Source: an uncultured Collinsella sp. (GTDB lineage Bacteria > Actinomycetota > Coriobacteriia > Coriobacteriales > Coriobacteriaceae). From it: a stretch of DNA of 21,250 nucleotides. The translations under genes were made by a program, and so were the position numbers. Of this stretch, positions 14,443 to 20,523 are shown in pieces; the first letter of the stretch is position 1, and the number at the start of each line of letters is the position of its first letter. The stretch is from positions 1 through 21,250 of the forward strand of contig CAJLUE010000030.1 of NCBI GenBank assembly GCA_905209765.1, written 5' to 3'. The notes under the pieces were generated by a model. It made no database searches and was not told the DNA's origin. It was given only the letters and a program-made list of their open reading frames with translations.

Positions 14443-15747
14443 CTAGATCTCGGTCTCCGCATGGCCTCGCTGCGCCTCGGGCAGCTCCCCGTAGAGCGGA
14501 TGGTCTTCGAGCCTAAAGCGCTCGACCTGTTCGGGAGTGCGACCGCGTACAAAGAGCCACGAGCGATCGATCGGCGTCGCCATGAGCGTGCTGGGCAGCG
14601 CGTCGGCGCGGTCAGAAAACACCCGGGCACTCTCGGGATCCTGGAACGCCAGCACCAGATGCGTGTCGCAGTTGCCCATGATGGAGCGTGCGCGTGCCTC
14701 GCCATAGAGCGCATCGAGCTGGTTGGTCGACTGCAGCAGCAGCGTTGCCCAGATGTTGCGGCTTCGGATAATCGAGAGCACGTTGTCGATCTGGGGGATC
14801 TGCAGATTTGCGAAGTCATCGAGCATAAAGCGCACGGGCACGGGCAGGCTGCCGTCGGGCTGCCTATCGGCTTCGCGAATGAGGTCCATAAACGCCTGCG
14901 TAATAAAGAGGCCGGTCAGCGGATCGAGATTGCGATCAATATCGCTTACGGTTACAAACAGGGCGCAGGGGGTGTGTCCCATGGAAGCGAAGTCCACCTG
15001 ATGGCACTCACGATAGAGCTGTGCCGCACCGTCGAATCCCAGACACATGACCTTTTCGGCAAGGATGCCGACGATGCTCGCGTGCATGCGCTCGGCATTT
15101 TGCGTAATGGCGTAGCGCCGCCATAGCGAGAGGGCATAGCTTTGGGGGTCGGTCGTGATCAGGTCGTCAAACAATCGACCAGTGGCACCGTCCTGCAGGT
15201 GCTCGATCAGCTTGATGACCGAGCTGATCGTCTGCTCGTCGGCGGGTAGCTGTTCGGTGACGTAGGCGATAAGACACGACAGCAGGTTTGCCGCCGCATG
15301 ATCCCAAAAAGGCTGGTTGTTGTCCTCGATGGGGCAGATGGCCTTTGCCACCGAGAGGATGTCCTGCTGGTTGGGCCTGCCGTCCGCCTTGCGGCGAATG
15401 TGCCTCAGGGGGTTGTAGCCGCAGCGCTCGATGCCGGGCGCAAGGGCCGGGACGGTGTTGAGGTCGGCGAAGTTGAGACATTGCACGCGGTAGCCGTGGG
15501 CTGCCAGCACGGGTCCCACTTCGCGACAGAGCGTGCCTTTGGTGTCGAGCACGATGTAGCTTGCGTTCATTTGCAGCAGGTTGGGCTTGAGGACGTTTCT
15601 GGTCTTGCCGGCTCCCGAGGGGCCGATCACAAGTGCGTTGTTGTTGAGTCCCGTTTGGCGGGTGTCGCAGGAAAGCGTTCGATCCTTGGCGAGGATGGTG
15701 GACGATGCGGGCTCAGATGCGGCGAGGCGGCTGGCGAGGTTAGACAT
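14443..15747 (-). CDS. Soluble VirD4/TraG-like coupling-protein ATPase
   Basis: A 434-residue P-loop ATPase of the VirD4/TraG group (FtsK/HerA superfamily). Walker A is GPSGAGKTR (42-50); the next part, KPNLLQMNASYIVLDTKG, matches VirD4-type proteins. Walker B is RFMLDDFANL (306-314), with Asp-Asp where classical VirD4 has Asp-Glu, and RSRNIWATLLLQSTNQL (328-344) is the conserved motif that follows. No transmembrane segment is visible, whereas typical conjugative coupling proteins have two N-terminal helices and are longer. I chose the ATG at 15747, with AAGGAG nine bases upstream; it overlaps the peptidase gene by 8 bp. The frame continues to 15939, but only inside the peptidase gene. The substrate (DNA or protein) is unknown. 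Confidence 0.85.
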   Translation of the reverse strand: MSNLASRLAASEPASSTILAKDRTLSCDTRQTGLNNNALVIGPSGAGKTRNVLKPNLLQMNASYIVLDTKGTLCREVGPVLAAHGYRVQCLNFADLNTVPALAPGIERCGYNPLRHIRRKADGRPNQQDILSVAKAICPIEDNNQPFWDHAAANLLSCLIAYVTEQLPADEQTISSVIKLIEHLQDGATGRLFDDLITTDPQSYALSLWRRYAITQNAERMHASIVGILAEKVMCLGFDGAAQLYRECHQVDFASMGHTPCALFVTVSDIDRNLDPLTGLFITQAFMDLIREADRQPDGSLPVPVRFMLDDFANLQIPQIDNVLSIIRSRNIWATLLLQSTNQLDALYGEARARSIMGNCDTHLVLAFQDPESARVFSDRADALPSTLMATPIDRSWLFVRGRTPEQVERFRLEDHPLYGELPEAQRGHAETEI

Positions 15748-16357
15748 GGGCGATCTCCTTGGTGGTCGAGAGGATTTCGTGGGCAAAGCCGAGCTCGACG
15801 GCGCGCTTGGCCGAAAGGTAGGTGTCTTTTGCAGTGAGGGACTGGATGCGCTTGGGCGTGAGGCCGCTGCGGTCCGAGAGGATTTGCGTGAGGGTCTTGC
15901 GGGTCTGCATGAGACGCCGGCTGGTTTCCTGCAGCGCAAGTGCCGAGCCGCCTGCCCCCTGGGGGATCAGCGGGTCGTGAATCATGAGCTCTGCATGGGG
16001 CGCCATACGGCGATCGTCGCCGCCCATAAAGATCACGGCGCCCATGGACGCGGCGAATTCCAGGCAGACGGTGCGGATGGGGCACGATGCGAGGCGCATG
16101 GCGTCATAGATCGCAAGACCCGATCGCACGCTTCCGCCGGCGCTGGCGACAAATATGGTGATGGGGCGGCTGGGGTCGGTGGCATCGAGCAGGCGGATCT
16201 GCTGGCATAGGTCGTGGGTCATCGGGGTTTCGATGTTTCCCATGACGGAGAGCTCGCGACGGGCGAGCATCTCATCGTAAATGCTGGTGAGCGTGATACC
16301 TCGGGCGGATTCACGCATGGTGAGGGGGCTGATGATGGGGGAATGATTGGTGTCCAT
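15740..16357 (-). CDS. ClpP-like serine peptidase
   Basis: A 205-residue protein of the ClpP/crotonase-fold peptidase family, close to ClpP in length. The oxyanion Gly-Gly is in ASAGGSVRSG (G74, G75), the nucleophile is Ser104 in FAASMGAVIF, His127 is in LMIHDP, and Asp178 is in AKDTYLSAKRA. The triad therefore looks complete and the protein could be active. Typical ClpP forms heptameric rings fed by a ClpX/ClpA/ClpC ATPase. Here no Clp ATPase is adjacent; instead its stop overlaps the start of a VirD4-like ATPase. The ATG at 16357 follows AAAGGAGTCCTC. The divergence from housekeeping ClpP and the setting suggest a specialised paralogue. Confidence 0.88.
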   Translation of the reverse strand: MDTNHSPIISPLTMRESARGITLTSIYDEMLARRELSVMGNIETPMTHDLCQQIRLLDATDPSRPITIFVASAGGSVRSGLAIYDAMRLASCPIRTVCLEFAASMGAVIFMGGDDRRMAPHAELMIHDPLIPQGAGGSALALQETSRRLMQTRKTLTQILSDRSGLTPKRIQSLTAKDTYLSAKRAVELGFAHEILSTTKEIAHV

Positions 16358-16420
16358 GAGGACTCCTTTCTGTTGGTTGTGTTGTGGAATATGATTGTTG
16401 CCCGCGGAGGGGCTGGCGGG

Positions 16421-17311
16421 CTACAGGGTTCGTCCGAGCCTGAGATCGAGCTCGGTTGTGGGGCAGGCTGCCTGTTCGTGCGGCTCGCAAGCGCCAAGGG
16501 CTCCAAAGCGATAGAGCGTTGCGGCGGGCGTGGTGTAGGCGAGCCGCAGCTGATGCTCGACAGGGGCACATCCGTCATTTTTGTAATGAGCCGCGTAGTA
16601 CTGCGCGATGCTGGCGTTCATCTCGCTGCCATTGCGATGGCGCTCAAACTGGCGTCTGCAGGTCTCGATGATCTTTGCTACCGACTTGGGTGCCGTCGCG
16701 GGAACAAGGGCGAGATAGCCCTCAAATAGCTCGTTGATGCTCAGGAGGCACAGCAGATCGATCAGCGTCCTTATGGCTGCTCCCTCGGCGGAAAAGTGCG
16801 CGGTCATGCGGTTATATCGGTTGCGGTCGACGATGGCCGCATGGGGTCTTGGAGTTTTCTGCCCCGTGGTCCCGGGCTTTTGCCGCGCCTGTGTATTGAG
16901 CTCGACGTTGCAGCGCTTGAGGCCGTCCAACGGAAGGAACAGTGCGGTGCGCAGGGTGTTCCGCTTGCTTTCGAGTTCATGACGCTCGTCGGGTTCCCAT
17001 TCGAGCTTGAGTTTCGTGTCGAGCGCCGTAAGCATATGGGCTAGGCAGCCTACGGTAAGAACGTACGAATCGTTGTCGCGTTTTGGGGCATAGGGGTCTG
17101 TCAGCTTGCGAATGTCGGGGTCGCCCATGATCTTTGTGCAGCGCTTCAGCAGTTGGGGGTGGTCGGCCAAGATCGTCGCGAGCGGTAGCGACGCGTAGTT
17201 CTTGATGGTCGCGGCGGCAAAGGCGGCGTCATATTCGTTTGCATATGCTCGCTCAATGCGGGCATCCAGAATGCTTTTCTTATCGCCGTTTTCAGCGTGG
17301 TAGTTTGTCAT
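16421..17311 (-). CDS. Hypothetical helical protein, first gene of the ClpP-like/VirD4-like operon
   Basis: A 296-residue protein that I do not recognise. It has no signal peptide, transmembrane segment or catalytic motif that I can see. It looks mainly alpha-helical, with an N-terminal hydrophilic stretch (MTNYHAENGDKKSILDARIERAY), a central basic segment (RPHAAIVDRNRYNR) and a hydrophobic helix-rich patch (LIDLLCLLSINELFEGYLALV). I chose the ATG at 17311 with GGAGAAGCT directly upstream; the frame stays open to 17467, but that extension is encoded by the tandem repeats and reads as a low-complexity His-rich run. The ClpP-like gene follows after 63 nt on the same strand, suggesting a shared operon. 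It could be an adaptor, substrate or DNA-binding partner. Confidence 0.75.
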   Translation of the reverse strand: MTNYHAENGDKKSILDARIERAYANEYDAAFAAATIKNYASLPLATILADHPQLLKRCTKIMGDPDIRKLTDPYAPKRDNDSYVLTVGCLAHMLTALDTKLKLEWEPDERHELESKRNTLRTALFLPLDGLKRCNVELNTQARQKPGTTGQKTPRPHAAIVDRNRYNRMTAHFSAEGAAIRTLIDLLCLLSINELFEGYLALVPATAPKSVAKIIETCRRQFERHRNGSEMNASIAQYYAAHYKNDGCAPVEHQLRLAYTTPAATLYRFGALGACEPHEQAACPTTELDLRLGRTL

Positions 17312-17358
17312 AGCTTCTCCAATCGGTTGATGTTCGTGCTGTTTGTTGATGTGTTGGT

Positions 17359-17394
17359 TGTCGTGAGTGATGTGCTTGCCGTGGGTGATGTGCT
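17359..17394. repeat. Tandem 18-bp direct repeats (iteron-like)
   Basis: Units 17359-17376 and 17377-17394 match at 16 of 18 positions. Related GATGTG or GATGTT cores occur further left at 17348 and 17329, giving four cores spaced 18-21 bp apart, about two helical turns. They lie 50-80 bp upstream of the start codon of the minus-strand operon. Confidence 0.75.
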
Positions 17395-17628
17395 GACGTT
17401 GGGGTGCTATGCGGTTTTCAATGAGCCCGTGAGGCAGTTGCTGCAGGGGCGGGATGGAACGGCCCATGCAAGGCGGAAGGCATCGTGCTCAAAATCGAGA
17501 CAGCAATGCCCTGGGTGCCTCACATGTGGCAGTTACCTCATTAAGTTGTCATTGCGTTTGGGGTTGTACTTTGCCGATCTTCTTTCTCTTACACGCTGAA
17601 AACTGAAACTGAATATGCTCGATCAAAC

Positions 17629-17653
17629 GATGACCACCGGAGCGGTCATCTTT
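17629..17653. terminator. Small hairpin, possible terminator or leader attenuator
   Basis: GATGACC (17629-17635) and GGTCATC (17644-17650) are exact inverted repeats around an 8-nt loop and are followed by TTT on the plus strand. If transcription of the minus-strand operon starts near 17650, this lies at the very start of its leader. Confidence 0.4.
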
Positions 17654-17683
17654 AAAGTACGTTCGTTTTGCTGATTTGACAAG
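17654..17683 (-). promoter_or_regulatory. Candidate promoter for the minus-strand operon, overlapping a plus-strand -35
   Basis: On the minus strand, TTGTCA (17683-17678) and TACTTT (17659-17654) are separated by 18 bp. The same bases read TTGACA (17676-17681) on the plus strand, a perfect -35 for the HAD gene, though no good -10 sits at 17 bp (TTCTAC at 17701 is 19 bp away). Divergent promoters may thus share their -35 region. Confidence 0.35.
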
Positions 17684-17917
17684 AACTAATTTTGAATTTT
17701 TTCTACGGGGTGAAATGAGATTTGTGGAACGGTCGCGATTGGTGTCGCCAGCTTTGCATGTGGTGGCTCGGCGTTTGGGCTGGAACTACTGAGCCCCGAG
17801 ATGGCGTCCCGTTCATGTTTGAGACAATATATGACTTTTTGCCCGTTGCAAACAGAGTCGCAGTGGGTGTTCTGTATGATGGCTCAGACAAGGTTGTTCA
17901 ATGACAGGGAGGCATAT

Positions 17918-18760
17918 ATGGCAATCAAAGCCATCGCAATGGATATCGACGGTACGCTCACCAACGATCAGAAAGTGATTAGCCCGCGTACGCGCGAGAA
18001 ACTGCTCGCGGCGCAGGAGTCGGGCATTAAGCTCATTTTGGCTTCGGGCCGTCCCGCATGGGGGCTGCACGCCTTGGCACAGGAGCTCGACCTTCAAAAC
18101 CATGACGGTCTGCTGGTGGCCTTTAACGGCGCTCACGTCGTCGATGCCCAGACCGACGAGGTGCTGTTCGATCAGGCTATGCCTGCCGACGAATTACATC
18201 GCCTGATTGATCACCTGCGTAATTTTGACGTGATCCCTATGATTTCGCTCGGTCGCGATTTGCACGTCGAGGACTCGTACCATTGCATGATCACGCTGCC
18301 TGACGGCTCGCAGAAGAATATCGTCAAGTATGAGCGCGACGCGTGCGATCTTAAGATTCGCGAGGTGGAGAGCCTGCATGAGGTCGCTGATGCTTATCCC
18401 GTGGACAAGCTGCTCACTGCGGGCGACCCGGCCTATTTGCAAGCGCATCACGAGGAGATGTACGCGCCCTTTACTCAGACGCTTTCTGGTATGTTTACGG
18501 CCGACTGGTACTTTGAGTACACGGCGCCCGGTATCGACAAGGCCCGTGCGCTCGAGGGTGCCCTGCCCAAGCTCGGCATCGATGCCAGTGAGGTCGTATC
18601 GTTTGGCGACGGCCAGAACGACAAGTCCATGATTGAGTGGGCCGGTACCGGTGTTGCCATGGGCAACGCCGTCGATGAGGTTAAGGCCGTGGCCCAGATG
18701 GTGACCGCCAATAACAACGAAGACGGCATTGCGGTGGCGCTGGATAAGCTGCTGGGTTAG
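17918..18760 (+). CDS. Cof-type HAD-IIB family phosphatase
   Basis: A 280-residue cytoplasmic phosphatase. The HAD nucleophile and acid/base lie in MDIDGTLTND (Asp9, Asp11); ILASGRP is motif II; and SFGDGQNDKSMIEWAGTGVAMGNA is motif III/IV with its metal-binding acidic residues. The large C2-type cap between motifs II and III and the closing NNNEDGIAVALDKLL are typical of Cof/YidA-type enzymes, which dephosphorylate sugar phosphates and similar small molecules. The exact substrate is not predictable. GGGAGG (17907-17912) supports the ATG at 17918. A tight hairpin follows, then a second HAD gene on the same strand. Confidence 0.93.
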   Translation: MAIKAIAMDIDGTLTNDQKVISPRTREKLLAAQESGIKLILASGRPAWGLHALAQELDLQNHDGLLVAFNGAHVVDAQTDEVLFDQAMPADELHRLIDHLRNFDVIPMISLGRDLHVEDSYHCMITLPDGSQKNIVKYERDACDLKIREVESLHEVADAYPVDKLLTAGDPAYLQAHHEEMYAPFTQTLSGMFTADWYFEYTAPGIDKARALEGALPKLGIDASEVVSFGDGQNDKSMIEWAGTGVAMGNAVDEVKAVAQMVTANNNEDGIAVALDKLLG

Positions 18761-18782
18761 AATCGCCGATAATGCATGGTTC

Positions 18783-18808
18783 GGGCGCCTGCTTGCAGGC
18801 GCCCTTTT
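18783..18808 (+). terminator. Intrinsic terminator between the two HAD genes
   Basis: A perfect 10-bp G+C-rich inverted repeat (18783-18792 with 18795-18804) is followed by TTTT. It ends only 6-7 nt before the next gene's AGGGAGG site, so it may act as an attenuator or leaky terminator rather than a full stop. Confidence 0.8.
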
Positions 18809-18823
18809 GTTAGGGAGGGTGCC

Positions 18824-19483
18824 GTGTCCGCATTTCCGTTCGACGCCGTTATCTTTGACATGGACGGCGTCATTGTCGATACCGAGTATTACTACCTGGG
18901 CGAGACTGCCGCGTTTGCCAAGGAGCTTGGGCTTAATCTGACTCAAGAGGAGTTGAATGGGCAGGTCGGTACCTCGCATCAGTTCTTCCTGCATATGCTG
19001 GTCGATTGGTTTGAGCGCGCCGGTAAGGGGCATTTCACTGGCGAGGAAGCGTTGGCCCGTTGGGACGAGTGGGCGCATAAGCGTCCGCGCGACTATCAGG
19101 CTTTGATTAACCCAGGCGCCGTGGATACGATTCGAGAGCTGCCGCGCCGTGGCGTTCGCGTGGCGCTTGCCAGCTCGTCTCCCATGGTTAGCATCGAGGA
19201 AGTGCTCAATGCGTGCGGGCTGTCGGATGCCTTTGAGTATGTGGTGAGCGGCGAGCAGTTTAAGGAGAGCAAGCCCGAGCCCGACATCTACCTGCATGCG
19301 CTGGATCTCCTGGGGCTGCCCGCGAATCGCTGCTGCTGCGTTGAGGATTCGGTGCCTGGCATCACTGCCGGCAAGCGAGCCGGCCTGACAGTCATTGCCA
19401 AGCGTGAGGAGCGCTTTGGATTTAGCCAGGATGCCGCGGACAAGATTATCGACCAGCTGCCCGATTTGCTGAAGCTTGCGTAG
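18824..19483 (+). CDS. HAD-IA family phosphatase, beta-phosphoglucomutase-like
   Basis: A 219-residue enzyme with a C1 helical cap. FDMDGVIVDTE (Asp12, Asp14) is the nucleophile motif, LASSSP is motif II, FKESKPEPDIYLHAL holds the motif III Lys, and CVEDSVPGITAGKRAGL is motif IV. The layout matches the beta-phosphoglucomutase/YniC/YcjU group, which act as phosphohexomutases or sugar-phosphate phosphatases. The start is GTG at 18824 after AGGGAGG; upstream codons overlap the terminator stem. The FrlD-like sugar kinase follows after 60 nt on the same strand, so this enzyme may act on products of that pathway. Confidence 0.92.
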   Translation: MSAFPFDAVIFDMDGVIVDTEYYYLGETAAFAKELGLNLTQEELNGQVGTSHQFFLHMLVDWFERAGKGHFTGEEALARWDEWAHKRPRDYQALINPGAVDTIRELPRRGVRVALASSSPMVSIEEVLNACGLSDAFEYVVSGEQFKESKPEPDIYLHALDLLGLPANRCCCVEDSVPGITAGKRAGLTVIAKREERFGFSQDAADKIIDQLPDLLKLA

Positions 19484-19543
19484 GGCCAGGGCGGCACGGC
19501 GGCCATTACGGCGATCTCGTTAGGACGAGAAAGGGACGGCGCT

Positions 19544-20440
19544 ATGACATTCAACGTTAACGCTCTTGGGTTTGGCGACAACGTCGTCGATCGCTACGAG
19601 CATATCCACACCATGTATCCCGGCGGCAACGCGGTGAACTTCGCCGTTTATGCCAAGAAATGCGGTGCCGCACGCTCTGCATACATGGGCATTTTTGGCA
19701 ATGACGCTGCTGCCGAGCATGTCATTGCAAGCCTCGAGGATGAGGGTATCGAGCTTGACAAGTGCGAGCAGATGATTGGCGAGAACGGAGCGGCTCGCGT
19801 GACCGTCGTTGACGGTGACCGTGTCTTCCTTGGTTCCAACGAGGGCGGTATCCGTGGCGATGCGCGCTATGTCCTCGATCGCTTTGACCTTTCGTACATG
19901 AAGCAGTTCGATGTGGTTCATTCGGGCAACTATTGCTTTACCGAGCGCGAGCTGCCCAAGCTGAAGGCTGCGGGCGTCACAGTCTCTTTTGACTTTTCGG
20001 ACGACTCCACCGACGAGTACTACGAGCAGATTGCGCCCTTCGTCGATTTCGCTTTCTTTAGTGCGGCGGATGCCGCGAGTGAGGACGAGATTCGCGAGCG
20101 CCTGGCATGGGTGAAGGGCCTGGGTCCGCGTTTTGTGTCGGCTACGGCGGGCGCCGAGGGCTGCATTGCTTACGACGGCGAGCGTTATTACCGCCAGCTG
20201 GCTAAACCGGTAACGGATATGAAGGACACCATGGGGGCGGGCGACTCGTTCCTCACCTCGTTTTTGATGTGCTATCTCGATTCCGCCAAGCGTGGCGAGG
20301 ATGGCGCCGAGGCCATCGAGCGCGCGCTCGACTTTGCTGCCGGGTTTGCCTCGACCGTGTGCGGCATGGAAGGTTCTTGGGGCCATGGGGCGCCGATTTC
20401 CGATCGCGTCGAAAATGTTGGTGTAAGGGTGACACCCTAG
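19544..20440 (+). CDS. frlD: PfkB-family sugar kinase, fructoselysine 6-kinase-like
   Basis: A 298-residue ribokinase-fold kinase. GFGDNVVDRYEHIHTMYPGG then NAVNFAVYAKK matches the FrlD N-terminus; VVHSGNYCFTERELPKLKAAG and FDFSDD then DFAFFSA also match FrlD closely. DTMGAGDSF (Asp234 as base) is PfkB signature 2. FrlD phosphorylates fructoselysine (an Amadori product) at C6 before the FrlB deglycase splits it to glucose 6-phosphate and lysine. No frlB is in the window, so the substrate is inferred. The ATG at 19544 follows AAAGGGA; a 6-bp hairpin (19515-19530) lies just before that site. The C-terminus is some residues longer than I expect for FrlD and runs into the insertion sequence border; the last codons overlap AGGGTG-A-CACCCT (20426-20438). 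Confidence 0.85.
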   Translation: MTFNVNALGFGDNVVDRYEHIHTMYPGGNAVNFAVYAKKCGAARSAYMGIFGNDAAAEHVIASLEDEGIELDKCEQMIGENGAARVTVVDGDRVFLGSNEGGIRGDARYVLDRFDLSYMKQFDVVHSGNYCFTERELPKLKAAGVTVSFDFSDDSTDEYYEQIAPFVDFAFFSAADAASEDEIRERLAWVKGLGPRFVSATAGAEGCIAYDGERYYRQLAKPVTDMKDTMGAGDSFLTSFLMCYLDSAKRGEDGAEAIERALDFAAGFASTVCGMEGSWGHGAPISDRVENVGVRVTP

Positions 20441-20458
20441 CGCCCGTTTAACGAAGAA

Positions 20459-20521
20459 CGGCCTTCGTCCTAGAATCTGAAATCACCACAACAACAGGTT
20501 TCTAGGAAAGGACGAAGACCG
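20459..20521 (+). promoter_or_regulatory. Hairpin covering the transposase ribosome binding site
   Basis: CGGCCTTCGTCC (20459-20470) pairs with GGACGAAGACCG (20510-20521), with one G-A mismatch. CTAGAA (20470-20475) pairs with TTCTAG (20500-20505) inside, leaving a small bulge. The folded form hides the AGGAAAGGA site just before the ATG at 20524. Such structures limit transposase translation from outside transcripts in several insertion sequences. Confidence 0.65.
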
Positions 20522-20523
20522 CT

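Larger units (their letters stand above)
17312..17917. other. 606-bp intergenic region between the minus-strand operon and the HAD gene
   Basis: No convincing gene is present; the ORFs in it lack ribosome binding sites and protein character. The left part (17329-17394) holds GATGTG-type repeats, including an 18-bp tandem pair. The middle (17590-17710) is A+T-rich, with a 7-bp hairpin and candidate divergent promoters that share their -35 region. The right part (17706-17917) would be a leader of about 210 nt for the HAD gene. It contains a bulged hairpin (CTCGG and GGGCT at 17767-17781 with AGCCC and CGAG at 17792-17800). I see no match to a known riboswitch. Confidence 0.6.

Noticed and set aside
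14443..17311. Complete integrative conjugative element
   Set aside because: Only a coupling-protein-like ATPase is present; no relaxase, integrase, channel genes or attachment repeats are seen around it.
17359..17394. CRISPR array
   Set aside because: Only two adjacent 18-bp units without unique spacers; no cas genes are present.
17312..17467. N-terminal extension of the 296-residue protein
   Set aside because: The extension encodes His-rich low-complexity residues from the tandem repeats, while ATG 17311 has a good GGAG site.
17297..17599. A 100-codon plus-strand ORF in the intergenic region
   Set aside because: It runs over the repeats, has no good ribosome binding site and gives a Val/Leu-rich sequence without protein character.
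17706..17917. Riboswitch in the long leader of the HAD gene
   Set aside because: One bulged hairpin can be drawn, but no conserved core of a known riboswitch class is visible.
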